Below, one piece after another: positions 30,456 to 38,550 of a stretch of 64,000 bases of DNA. The DNA is from Prochlorococcus marinus XMU1411. GTDB lineage: Bacteria; Cyanobacteriota; Cyanobacteriia; PCC-6307; Cyanobiaceae. Within the stretch, counting starts at the first letter, position 1, and each line of letters begins with the position of its first letter. The notes under the pieces are model-generated. The model saw only the letters and a list, made by a program, of their open reading frames with translations. It did no database searches and was not told the origin of the DNA. The stretch lies in assembly GCF_017696075.1 (NCBI RefSeq), contig NZ_JAAORI010000003.1, positions 248,001 to 312,000 of the forward strand, in the 5' to 3' direction. The translations under genes and the position numbers were made by a program.

Positions 30456-32438
30456 ATGTCATTAGATAAAAAAAATTCAATCAATAACATACTTGAAGAA
30501 AAGAGAATTTTCCCTCCATCAAAAAAATTTGCAGAAAACTCAAATATTAGTACTCAAGAAGAATTACTAAGTCTAAAAAAACAAGCATCAGACAATCCTA
30601 TTCAATTTTGGGAATCTTTTGCAAAATCTGAATTGGATTGGTTTGAGCCGTTTCAAACTGTATTAGATAACGAAAATGCCCCCTTTTTTAAATGGTTCAA
30701 AGAAGGGAAACTCAATATTACATATAACTGCTTAGATAGACACATTAAGAGAGGGCTTGGAGGAAAGACTGCACTTATTTGGGAAGGAGAACCTGGAGAT
30801 AGCAAAAAATATACTTATGAAGAGCTTCTAAAAGAGGTATGTAAAGCAGCTAATGCATTAAAAGCAATTGGTGTAAAAAAAGGAGATTTGGTGTGTATTT
30901 ATATGCCGATGATTCCTGAAGCGATGTTTGCGATGTTAGCTTGTGCAAGAATTGGCGCCCCTCATTCAGTTGTCTTCGGAGGATTTTCTTCAGAAGCTTT
31001 AAAAGATAGGTTAATTGATGGAAACGCCAGATTTGTTATTACTGCTGATGGTGGCTTTAGAAAAGATAAGGTGATTGAACTTAAGAAAGCAGTTGATGCG
31101 GCCATTGAAAGTGGGGCAAATAAAGTTGTTGAAAAAGTAGTTGTTGTTCAACGGACTCAAAAAAATATTTCGATGGTTGATGATAGAGATTTTTGGTGGC
31201 ACGAATTATTAAAAGATCAAAAAGATCATTGTGAACCAGAAATAATGAATAGCGAAGATAGACTTTTTATTCTTTATACTTCAGGCTCTACTGGAAAGCC
31301 CAAAGGTGTAGTTCATACTACAGGTGGTTATAATCTTTGGTCTCATTTGACATTTAAATGGATTTTTGACTTAAAAGATGACGATATTTACTGGTGTACT
31401 GCTGATGTTGGTTGGATTACAGGTCATAGTTATATAGTTTATGGGCCTTTATCTAATGGTGCTACAACCTTAATGTATGAGGGCGTGCCAAGACCCTCAA
31501 ATTTAGGAGCTTTTTGGGAAATTGTTCAAAAATATAAGGTTTCTATTTTTTATACTGCACCAACTGCAATAAGAGCATTTATGAAGTCTGGGCGTGAAAT
31601 ACCTGATAAATATAATTTGGAAAGTCTCAGACTTTTGGGCACAGTTGGAGAACCAATTAATCCTGAAGCATGGATGTGGTACAAGGATGTTATTGGTAAA
31701 GATAAATGCCCTATTGTCGATACTTGGTGGCAAACTGAGACTGGTGGTGTGATGATAAGTCCCTTGCCTGGAGTCGTTGCTACAAAGCCAGGTTCAGCTA
31801 CTTTTCCTCTGCCAGGAATCGAAGTTGAAATTGTCGATAAGAATGGAGACAAGGTTAAGGAGAACGAGGGTGGATATTTAATTATTAAGAAACCTTGGCC
31901 AGGAATGATGAGAACAATTCACGCAAACCCAGAGAGATATTTGGAGAGTTATTGGGAATATATTTCCTTTAAGGGAGAAAAAAATGTTTATTTTGCTGGA
32001 GATGGAGCACGCATTGATGAAGATGGATATATATGGATTATGGGAAGAGTTGATGATGTCATAAGTGTTTCAGGACATCGATTAGGAACAATGGAAATAG
32101 AATCTGCTTTGGTAAGTCATAAATCAGTTGCAGAGTCTGCAGTCGTTGGCAAAAAAGATGATTTAAAAGGTGAAGTTATAGTTGCTTTTGTATCTCTTGA
32201 GAAAGACGTGAACGGTTCTTCAGAATTAGTGGATAATCTAAAGAAACATGTTGTTAATGAAATTGGAATTATCGCAAAGCCTGAAAAAATTATAATCTCT
32301 GATTCTCTTCCGAAAACACGTAGTGGAAAAATTATGAGGCGAATTTTAAGATCTTTGGCTGCTGGAGAAAAAATTAGCGGTGATATAAGCACTCTTGAAG
32401 ATAGTTCTGTTTTGGAAAAGCTGAAAGAATTATCCTAA
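30456..32438 (+). CDS. acs: acetyl-CoA synthetase
   Basis: Acs activates acetate to acetyl-CoA via acetyl-AMP. The 660-residue protein has P-loop-like SGSTGKPKG at 276-284, [10 protein letters not shown] (A5-type motif) near 425, and the C-terminal [11 protein letters not shown] with Lys625, the residue acetylated for regulation in well-studied Acs enzymes. Length is the family norm. It overlaps the 3' end of the convergent DUF1350 gene by four bases. The 94-base gap from sds suggests its own promoter. Confidence 0.94.
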   Translation: MSLDKKNSINNILEEKRIFPPSKKFAENSNISTQEELLSLKKQASDNPIQFWESFAKSELDWFEPFQTVLDNENAPFFKWFKEGKLNITYNCLDRHIKRGLGGKTALIWEGEPGDSKKYTYEELLKEVCKAANALKAIGVKKGDLVCIYMPMIPEAMFAMLACARIGAPHSVVFGGFSSEALKDRLIDGNARFVITADGGFRKDKVIELKKAVDAAIESGANKVVEKVVVVQRTQKNISMVDDRDFWWHELLKDQKDHCEPEIMNSEDRLFILYTSGSTGKPKGVVHTTGGYNLWSHLTFKWIFDLKDDDIYWCTADVGWITGHSYIVYGPLSNGATTLMYEGVPRPSNLGAFWEIVQKYKVSIFYTAPTAIRAFMKSGREIPDKYNLESLRLLGTVGEPINPEAWMWYKDVIGKDKCPIVDTWWQTETGGVMISPLPGVVATKPGSATFPLPGIEVEIVDKNGDKVKENEGGYLIIKKPWPGMMRTIHANPERYLESYWEYISFKGEKNVYFAGDGARIDEDGYIWIMGRVDDVISVSGHRLGTMEIESALVSHKSVAESAVVGKKDDLKGEVIVAFVSLEKDVNGSSELVDNLKKHVVNEIGIIAKPEKIIISDSLPKTRSGKIMRRILRSLAAGEKISGDISTLEDSSVLEKLKELS

Positions 32439-33157
32439 TTAGATTCATCGATTAAATTGGAAATTTTTTTTATAGTATTTCTTTTGAATTCATCATCGGC
32501 CCAGTCTCCTAAAAAATTTTCTCTTAGTCCTGCGCTTGCAATTATGGTGTGTGTACCTTTTAATATTACCCCCTGAGAATTATCTTCTTTTCTTGCTTTA
32601 AGACAAGAAAATAATTTATCTGTTTGATCTAATTCGTCTGAATTAAATTTTATTAGGAAGTTATTTTTTTGATTATATGTTTTTTCAATTAATCGCAAAG
32701 TTCTTTCGGGGCTTGGGCTGAATTCACTGTTGAATTCTAATTTTTGAGAAATTTGTTTCAATAATGGAATAGATTTGTTAGCACTGAAGTTATTAAAACT
32801 TATTGATATGAATTTTTCGCAATTTCTTCCACCATCAGGGGAAATTAGATGAAGTTTGCAGCCTAGGCTATGACCAATTCTTATTGAAGGAATTGATCCT
32901 CCTATTCTATTGGATAAAGATATTCGACAATTCTTGAAATCCCTCCATGCTTTAATAGCAAGTTGTTGGTGATCGAATTGTGGAGTGTATTTATATGCAT
33001 GTACTGCATAGTTTTTATTAATTAAACTCTCTATGAATCTTTTATAAGTTAAATCTGGTTTAGAGGCTAGATAACTTCCACCAATAAATTCCACAACTTT
33101 TTTAGGATTTGAAGGCCAATAACAAAAATTATTAAATTGATATTTTGTAAAAGTCAT
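32435..33157 (-). CDS. DUF1350 family protein
   Basis: A 240-residue cyanobacterial/plastid DUF1350 protein. The family signature lies in the N-terminal half: the [20 protein letters not shown] segment and [15 protein letters not shown], then [14 protein letters not shown], an alpha/beta-hydrolase-like GHSLG elbow. The fold is therefore probably alpha/beta-hydrolase-like, with the serine of GHSLG in the elbow. The biological role is not known. It starts with ATG and is divergent from the exonuclease gene at 33276. Confidence 0.8.
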   Translation of the reverse strand: MTFTKYQFNNFCYWPSNPKKVVEFIGGSYLASKPDLTYKRFIESLINKNYAVHAYKYTPQFDHQQLAIKAWRDFKNCRISLSNRIGGSIPSIRIGHSLGCKLHLISPDGGRNCEKFISISFNNFSANKSIPLLKQISQKLEFNSEFSPSPERTLRLIEKTYNQKNNFLIKFNSDELDQTDKLFSCLKARKEDNSQGVILKGTHTIIASAGLRENFLGDWADDEFKRNTIKKISNLIDESN

Positions 33158-33275
33158 CTTTCATAAACTAAAAATGTTTTAAAAATTTATTTTCTAATCA
33201 TTTTTCTTAATTTATATTAATTTAAGAGAAATTTTTATTAAATGCGTCAAGATAAATTAAAGTGTTCTCAGCTAA

Positions 33276-34055
33276 TTGGATCTATCTAACAAAAAAGAAT
33301 TAAATCAATTGGATATTCTTCAGGGTCAAGTTATCAGTTATCCCTCTGAAGAGAGAGTTGCTAATCAAAATAAGAAAATTGAAAAAATTTTAATTCTTGA
33401 TACTGAAACAACAGGTTTAGACGAAAATAAAGATGAAGTGATAGAGATAGGTTGTATTTTGTTTGATGTATCTTTTAAGTGCGTGCTTTCACAAGTTTCT
33501 TTTTTATTCCCAGTTAATAATAATGAAGCCGAACATGTGAATGGTATATCTGCTGAAGTAACTAATATCTCTCAACCATGGGAAGATGGATTGAATTTCT
33601 TTCTGAAACTTGTTGATTGTTCGGATTTCATTGTTGCGCATAATGTAGAGTTTGATAAGAAATGGTTTGGGAAAGGAAGATTGCCTAATCTTAATAAAAA
33701 ATGGATATGCAGTTTAGAGGATATTAATTGGTCTTTCCAAAAATCACTAAAAACAAGACCTTCAGTAACCGATCTAGCCCTATCTTTTTCAATACCAGTT
33801 TGGAATTTACATAGAGCCTTATCTGATTGTATTTACATATCAGAGGTCTTCAAAAAATGTGATAATTTAGATGAACTGTTACTTAAAGCTACTGAACCGA
33901 GGTTTTTATACAAGGCATTGGTTAGCTATGAAGATAGGTCTTTAGCTAAAAATGCTGGGTTTAAATGGAATAATCCTGTGCAAGGAGCTTGGTCTAGAAA
34001 ATTAACTACTGATGAGGCAAAAAATCTTGATTTTAGAGTGGAGATTTTGAATTAA
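33276..34055 (+). CDS. DnaQ-like 3'-5' exonuclease with C-terminal AKNAGFKW domain
   Basis: A 259-residue DEDDh exonuclease. ExoI motif ILDTETTGLD is at residues 40-49 (Asp42, Glu44), ExoII is in FIVAHNVEFDKKW near 118, and ExoIII is HRALSDC near 190. After the nuclease a ~50-residue domain carries SYEDRSLAKNAGFKW...W, resembling the short DUF5710-like module seen after some DnaQ proteins. It may be a proofreading or repair exonuclease rather than the polymerase III epsilon subunit. Start is TTG at 33276; the in-frame context has no ATG. Confidence 0.8.
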   Translation: MDLSNKKELNQLDILQGQVISYPSEERVANQNKKIEKILILDTETTGLDENKDEVIEIGCILFDVSFKCVLSQVSFLFPVNNNEAEHVNGISAEVTNISQPWEDGLNFFLKLVDCSDFIVAHNVEFDKKWFGKGRLPNLNKKWICSLEDINWSFQKSLKTRPSVTDLALSFSIPVWNLHRALSDCIYISEVFKKCDNLDELLLKATEPRFLYKALVSYEDRSLAKNAGFKWNNPVQGAWSRKLTTDEAKNLDFRVEILN

Positions 34056-34086
34056 TACTCAATAATTTTATTGAATAAGAAAATAT

Positions 34087-34509
34087 TTAGTGCATCTTAC
34101 AAGGCATCCATTTATTACCCATTTTATGTGCTCCAATACATCCGTATTTTGAAGCAGCCTTTTCAGCTTCTTCTTTAGTGTTAAAAAGGCCTGAGATAAT
34201 TTTTCCCTTGCTTGAATTTGAAGTTTGTTTGGAATGATTATGATGATTGTTGTGAGAATTAGGTGAATACTCCCATATTCCCATAGTAGTAACCCCAGCA
34301 GAGATAATTCCCATCCCCACTACTGATAAATTAACTATTCCCATCGCTACTGCACCAAAAGATAATACACCCATTGGGACTACTCCAATACTTATTACTC
34401 CCATTGGCACTATTCCTATTGAAACTATACCGAGAGGTGCTATTCCAAAAGCAATTTTTTTTGGCTTTGTACCGCAATGTTGATTCTCGTTATTTTTATT
34501 AATTTCCAA
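34087..34509 (-). CDS. pentad-repeat hydrophobic protein with C-terminal DUF3721-like domain
   Basis: A 140-residue protein of unknown role with three parts. Residues 22-77 are a strict five-residue repeat in which Gly sits at 22, 27, 32 and so on up to 77 (Ser at 62); alternate units read xxPMG and xxSIG, giving a ten-residue super-repeat. Residues 84-100 are Asn/His/Ser-rich. Residues 104-140 (ISGLFNTKEEAEKAASKYGC then GAHKMGNKWMPC) look like DUF3721, a short Cys/His module of marine cyanobacteria and phages; Cys124, His128, Cys137 and His140 could bind metal. No signal peptide. The gene is convergent with the exonuclease gene. Confidence 0.75.
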   Translation of the reverse strand: MEINKNNENQHCGTKPKKIAFGIAPLGIVSIGIVPMGVISIGVVPMGVLSFGAVAMGIVNLSVVGMGIISAGVTTMGIWEYSPNSHNNHHNHSKQTSNSSKGKIISGLFNTKEEAEKAASKYGCIGAHKMGNKWMPCKMH

Positions 34510-34607
34510 TAGTTTTTTTAAATGTTAAATTAAAATTATCTCACAAAACAACTAATCAAAGATTAATTTCTAATTGAACTAAAAATTTTGAATTATTTTC
34601 TAGAACT

Positions 34608-35894
34608 TTGAATAACTTAAAAAATCTTAGAGGAACAATCGACCTATTGCCTGATCAATTAATAAAGTGGCAAAACGTTGAGAAAATTTTATTAGAGCAG
34701 CTTGCAAGAGCATCTATCAAAGAAATAAGAACACCAATATTGGAAATGACCGAATTATTTATAAGAGGAATTGGTGAAGGAACAGATGTTGTTAGTAAGG
34801 AAATGTATACTTTCCTTGATAGGGGGGAGAGATCCTGCACCCTTAGGCCTGAAGGAACAGCCTCCGTTGCGAGAGCGTTAATACAAAATGGATTATCTTC
34901 TAATCTTCAGAAGCTTTGGTACATGGGGCCTATGTTTCGATATGAAAGACCTCAAGCAGGTAGGCAAAGACAGTTTCATCAGTTGGGTGTTGAGTTTATA
35001 GGATACGATTCAGTTAGAAGTGATGTTGAAATTATTGCTTTAGCTTGGGATATCTTAGGTAAATTAGGAATAAAAGAACTTAATCTTGAAATAAATACTT
35101 TGGGCGATCTTAATGATAGATTAAATTTTCAAAAATCCTTTTTAGAATGGCTAGAAATAAATAAAAATTCTCTAGATTTAGATTCTCAGAATAGGATTAC
35201 TAAAAATCCCTTAAGGATTTTGGACTCTAAGAATATTCAAACACAAAAAGCTCTAGAGAATGCTCCAAGATTATTTAATTTTTTATCTGAAGAAAGTCAT
35301 AAAAGATATTCAGACTTAAAAAAAAATTTAGAGGTTTTAAAAATACCTTATGTGGAAAATTTTAATCTTGTACGAGGTTTGGATTACTACACCCATACAG
35401 CTTTTGAAATTACTAGTGGGGCTCTAGGCTCCCAAGCAACTGTTTGCGGAGGAGGAAGATACGACGATTTAATAAAACAAATGGGAGGGCCAAATACCCC
35501 AGCAATTGGTTTCGCTATTGGTTTAGAAAGATTAATTTTACTCGCAGGGAAAGAGCTTGAAATTCCAAGAAATACTGATATTTATATCATTAATCAAGGC
35601 TTAATTGCTGAATCATTAGCAATGGATTTATCTAGAAAATTGAGAAATTATGATTTGTTAGTTGAATTGGATTTAAGCGGAGCCTCATTCTCTAAACAGT
35701 TTAAAAAGGCAAATAAACTAAAATCTAAAAGCGTTATTGTTATTGGTGATGATGAAGCAGTGAATGGAGAATTTATTATAAGGCTCTTTGATCGATCAGT
35801 TAATGAGAATGAAGAAGAGGTTATATCTTTTGGAAATGATATTAACTTGGAAAAGTGGATAAACAATAACTTACTTATAAAGAGATGTTCTTGA
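34608..35894 (+). CDS. hisS: histidyl-tRNA synthetase
   Basis: HisS charges tRNA-His. It is a class II synthetase of 428 residues with the N-terminal LRGTIDLLPDQ, motif 2 around FRYERPQAGRQRQFHQLGVE, and the two HisA-type histidine-binding segments, LVRGLDYYTHTAFE near 261 and the IGFAIGLERL motif 3 near 304. The anticodon-binding domain is C-terminal. Translation appears to start at TTG 34608. The last ten bases overlap a small downstream gene. Confidence 0.95.
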   Translation: MNNLKNLRGTIDLLPDQLIKWQNVEKILLEQLARASIKEIRTPILEMTELFIRGIGEGTDVVSKEMYTFLDRGERSCTLRPEGTASVARALIQNGLSSNLQKLWYMGPMFRYERPQAGRQRQFHQLGVEFIGYDSVRSDVEIIALAWDILGKLGIKELNLEINTLGDLNDRLNFQKSFLEWLEINKNSLDLDSQNRITKNPLRILDSKNIQTQKALENAPRLFNFLSEESHKRYSDLKKNLEVLKIPYVENFNLVRGLDYYTHTAFEITSGALGSQATVCGGGRYDDLIKQMGGPNTPAIGFAIGLERLILLAGKELEIPRNTDIYIINQGLIAESLAMDLSRKLRNYDLLVELDLSGASFSKQFKKANKLKSKSVIVIGDDEAVNGEFIIRLFDRSVNENEEEVISFGNDINLEKWINNNLLIKRCS

Positions 35895-36175
35895 AGATAG
35901 TGATAATTTTTGCTTTCATATTTATTTTTGTTAATTTAAGAAACTTTCTTAAATTAAATAGAAAACAAAAAGTTTTTAAGTCAAAAAAAATAATTACTTT
36001 CAATAAGAAGAATTTTAATAATTGGATGAATTTAACTAAAAAAGAAAGGTATAACTTATCAAAACAAGATTCTGTTAACTATATGGATAGAAGAAAACTA
36101 TTATTAGATGAAATTAGAAAAGAATATAAAAAAATATCTAGAGAAAATTTTGAGGGGAACATTAACAAAAAATAA
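35885..36175 (+). CDS. small membrane-anchored basic protein (hypothetical)
   Basis: A 96-residue protein I do not recognise. Residues 1-17 are one hydrophobic membrane segment; the rest is very rich in lysine, asparagine and tyrosine, with no recognised domain. It overlaps the end of hisS by ten bases and ends two bases before the next gene, so it belongs to the hisS transcript. The A+T-rich, Lys/Asn-heavy composition is like other small genes of this window. Confidence 0.6.
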   Translation: MFLKIVIIFAFIFIFVNLRNFLKLNRKQKVFKSKKIITFNKKNFNNWMNLTKKERYNLSKQDSVNYMDRRKLLLDEIRKEYKKISRENFEGNINKK

Positions 36176-36177
36176 TT

Positions 36178-36477
36178 TTGAAAAATTACTGGACTTCTAT
36201 TAAACCTATAAATGGATTAAGACATTTTGTTTTGGTAAATGAAACTAAAGAAAAAGGAAATATTATTTTTTTGATGGTTTCTGTACTTGATTCTGAGATT
36301 AACTTAAGAGCAACTTACGAAGAATTAATAAATAGTGGAAATTGGTGCGAGGGCTGGATCAATCTTCCAAAGCTTCAATCGATTACTGAAGAATATTTTG
36401 ATTATAAATCCAACAATAGAGAAGAGTGTATTGATGATGTATTCATTAATGAAGATTCTTTATTTAATATTTCTTAA
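36178..36477 (+). CDS. Trp-rich conserved cyanobacterial protein (TIGR02450-like)
   Basis: A 99-residue protein with an N-terminal WTSIKPINGLRHFVLVNE and a spaced INSGNWCEGWINLPK, which resembles the small tryptophan-rich TIGR02450/DUF2389 family of cyanobacteria. The tryptophans at 4, 56 and 60 fit the pattern. Its role is unknown. The start is TTG two bases after the previous gene, and the C-terminus is acidic. I am fairly sure it is a real gene but only moderately sure of the family. Confidence 0.6.
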   Translation: MKNYWTSIKPINGLRHFVLVNETKEKGNIIFLMVSVLDSEINLRATYEELINSGNWCEGWINLPKLQSITEEYFDYKSNNREECIDDVFINEDSLFNIS

Positions 36478-36580
36478 TTAGATATGAATCTTTCAAATCT
36501 TTTTTCTTTATAAATACTGGGATTTTCTTACTTAATAATTATTTAAAAATTTTACCCCTTTCAAAAAAATAAAATTAACG

Positions 36581-36597
36581 TTATTAAGGATTAATAA
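36581..36597. promoter_or_regulatory. perfect inverted repeat upstream of the HTH-like gene
   Basis: TTATTAA at 36581-36587 pairs with TTAATAA at 36591-36597 across a three-base GGA spacer. It ends 15 bases before the ATG at 36613 of a predicted DNA-binding protein. Position and symmetry fit an autoregulatory operator, but A+T-rich inverted repeats arise easily by chance in this genome. Confidence 0.35.
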
Positions 36598-36612
36598 TAT
36601 TTACATAATTCA

Positions 36613-36846
36613 ATGTTAGGGGAAATATGGAGCTCATCTGAGTTGACTGCTAAAAAATTTGGAATAACTGAAATCAAACTCTCTTTTTTACGTGAAAATG
36701 GAATACTCAAGCCTGGGATTCATTGGAAAAGCTCTCCACTAGGTCAGAAAAAACCTTGGAACCCCAAAGCACTTTATAATATAAATAAGTGTAGAAAAAT
36801 AATCAATAAATTTTATTTTGAAGAAAACTATGATGTCGCGGCCTGA
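36613..36846 (+). CDS. small HTH-like (MerR/excisionase-type) protein
   Basis: A 77-residue protein. Residues 6-33 (SSSELTAKKFGITEIKLSFLRENGIL) look like the helix-turn-helix of MerR- or excisionase-type winged proteins, and the following LKPGIHWKSS...WNPKALYNINKC resembles the short wing-and-helix often seen in phage-type HTH proteins. No partner gene is evident. A 36581-36597 palindrome lies just upstream. The start is ATG. Function as a DNA-binding regulator is inference. Confidence 0.55.
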   Translation: MLGEIWSSSELTAKKFGITEIKLSFLRENGILKPGIHWKSSPLGQKKPWNPKALYNINKCRKIINKFYFEENYDVAA

Positions 36847-36891
36847 AAATAATATTTTTTGAAGATTAATTTGGGGAAATATATAAAATCT

Positions 36892-37068
36892 TTATTCGAT
36901 TAAGTTCTCATCCTCACAATCAATCAAAGTGTTTTGCAAGGTTGGATATAAGTTAATCATATTTATATATTGTTTTGATTTTCTGTAGGATTTTGCAGCC
37001 TTTTTGTAATGAACTTCCGATTTCATTTCTAGTGAAAATTTTCTAGAAGACTCTTGAGAAGTAGTCAT
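36892..37068 (-). CDS. short ORF, 58 residues (hypothetical)
   Basis: An ATG-started frame of 58 codons on the minus strand, ending with TAA at 36892-36894. The product begins MTTSQESSRKFSLEMKSEVH and is Lys/Ser/Tyr-rich in the middle with an acidic tail (CEDENLIE). It has no membrane segment and no recognised domain. It lies in a 552-base gap between the HTH-like gene and pcb, where no other frame of note exists. There is no strong ribosome-binding sequence, so coding is possible but unproved. Confidence 0.4.
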   Translation of the reverse strand: MTTSQESSRKFSLEMKSEVHYKKAAKSYRKSKQYINMINLYPTLQNTLIDCEDENLIE

Positions 37069-37398
37069 AATAATAAATGTCTTATCCCATATTTAATAAT
37101 TCTTTGAATATGAGGCAATAAATATCATGTTGTAATGAAACAAAATATCTTTTAATGTCAGCAAAATGAAATTTATTTAACTTATTTGAATCTAAAAATA
37201 CTTTTTTATTTGATAGGACTTATATCTCTAAGAATAATTTTTCTCCATTAAATCTACCTTTTTTGCTATTGGAATGCCTTTTGGAGATTTCTCGTTTAGT
37301 AATAGTTAGGATTACTAACCTTTACAATTTTGTTATGAATTCAACTGTTTGGTGAAATATAAAGTATTCTCAAAACGTTTAAGCTAATCAATTCCTAA
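37069..37398. promoter_or_regulatory. pcb upstream region
   Basis: This 330-base stretch holds no convincing gene and precedes the highly expressed antenna gene. It contains an inverted repeat TTAGTAAT/ATTACTAA (37296-37303 and 37311-37318) and a TATAAA hexamer at 37358-37363 about 40 bases before the ATG that could be a -10 element. No clear -35 sequence or Shine-Dalgarno sequence is seen. Confidence 0.4.
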
Positions 37399-38457
37399 AT
37401 GCAAACCTATGGAAATCCAGATACTACCTATGGATGGTGGGCTGGTAATTCAGGTGTAGCAAATCGCTCAGGAAAATTTATTGCTGCTCATGTAGCTCAT
37501 GCAGGATTAATTGTTTTCTGGGCGGGTGCTTTCACCCTTTTTGAACTTTCACGATTTGACCCCAGTGTCCCAATGGGTCATCAACCTTTAATCGTTCTTC
37601 CTCATTTAGCAACTCTTGGAATAGGGTTTGATGCTAATGGCGTTGCGATGGGAGATACTAAACCTGTTCTAGCGATAGCAATAGTTCACTTAGTTTCTTC
37701 TATGGTTTTAGCAGCAGGTGGACTTTTACACTCTTTACTTCTTCCTGGAAATCTAGAAGATTCCGATGTAGCAAGAGCTAGAAAATTCAATATTGAATGG
37801 GATAATCCAGACAAATTGACATTTATTCTTGGTCACCATCTAATTATTCTTGGTTTCGCAGTTATCGCTTTTGTTGAATGGGCAAGGGTTCATGGAATTT
37901 ATGATCCAGCTATCGGTTCTGTAAGACAGGTTGAGTATGAATTAAATTTGGCCAAAATTTGGAATCACCAAACAGACTTTTTGACTATTGATAGTCTTGA
38001 AGAAGTAATGGGAGGTCATGCTTTTCTTGCTTTCGTTGAGATCACTGGTGGTGCTTGGCATATTGCTACTAAGCAAGTTGGTGAATATACCAAATTCAAA
38101 GGTAAAGGACTTCTTTCTGCAGAAGCTGTTCTTTCATGGTCACTAGCTGGTATAGGCTGGATGGCTATTATTGCAGCCTTCTGGAGTGCAGCTAACACTA
38201 CAGTTTATCCAACTGAATTCTTTGGTGAACCACTTCAATTGAAGTTTAGTATTTCTCCTTATTGGGTAGATACTGTTGATCTTCCTGATGGTGAATACAC
38301 TTCAAGGGCATGGTTAGCTAATGTTCATTATTATTTTGGATTCTTCTTTATTCAAGGTCATCTATGGCACGCTTTAAGAGCACTAGGCTTTGATTTCAAG
38401 AGAGTTACAAATGCTATCAGTAATATTGATAGCGCAACAGTTACTCTTAAAGATTAA
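37399..38457 (+). CDS. pcbA: divinyl chlorophyll a/b-binding light-harvesting protein
   Basis: Pcb is the main antenna of Prochlorococcus, a six-helix relative of CP43/IsiA that binds divinyl chlorophylls and surrounds the photosystems. The 352-residue protein opens [20 protein letters not shown] and has the expected pairs of histidines in membrane helices ([40 protein letters not shown]). The long lumenal loops between helices 5 and 6 are present but lack the CP43 extension. Only one pcb is seen here, as in high-light strains, although copies elsewhere cannot be excluded. A strong terminator follows. Confidence 0.96.
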   Translation: MQTYGNPDTTYGWWAGNSGVANRSGKFIAAHVAHAGLIVFWAGAFTLFELSRFDPSVPMGHQPLIVLPHLATLGIGFDANGVAMGDTKPVLAIAIVHLVSSMVLAAGGLLHSLLLPGNLEDSDVARARKFNIEWDNPDKLTFILGHHLIILGFAVIAFVEWARVHGIYDPAIGSVRQVEYELNLAKIWNHQTDFLTIDSLEEVMGGHAFLAFVEITGGAWHIATKQVGEYTKFKGKGLLSAEAVLSWSLAGIGWMAIIAAFWSAANTTVYPTEFFGEPLQLKFSISPYWVDTVDLPDGEYTSRAWLANVHYYFGFFFIQGHLWHALRALGFDFKRVTNAISNIDSATVTLKD

Positions 38458-38481
38458 TTTTAAAATTTTATTACCAATATC

Positions 38482-38512
38482 AAAAGGCTCCTATAATAGG
38501 AGCCTTTTTTAT
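38482..38512 (+). terminator. Rho-independent terminator after pcb
   Basis: GGCTCCTA and TAGGAGCC form a perfect eight-pair stem with a TAA loop at 38486-38504. An AAAA run before it and a TTTTTT run after it extend the pairing and give the uridine tract. This is the clearest terminator in the window, fitting a highly transcribed gene. Confidence 0.9.
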
Positions 38513-38550
38513 TTGAAAAATTTTGTTTATTAATTTAGATTTAGAATTAT

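Noticed and set aside
33242-33289. A 15-codon ATG frame just before the exonuclease start
   Set aside because: Different frame from the exonuclease, very short, with no hairpin or attenuation-type sequence to support a leader peptide.
34059-34074. TCAATAA/TTATTGA hairpin between the exonuclease and the pentad-repeat gene
   Set aside because: A+T-only stem without a T run on either side; too weak to call a terminator.
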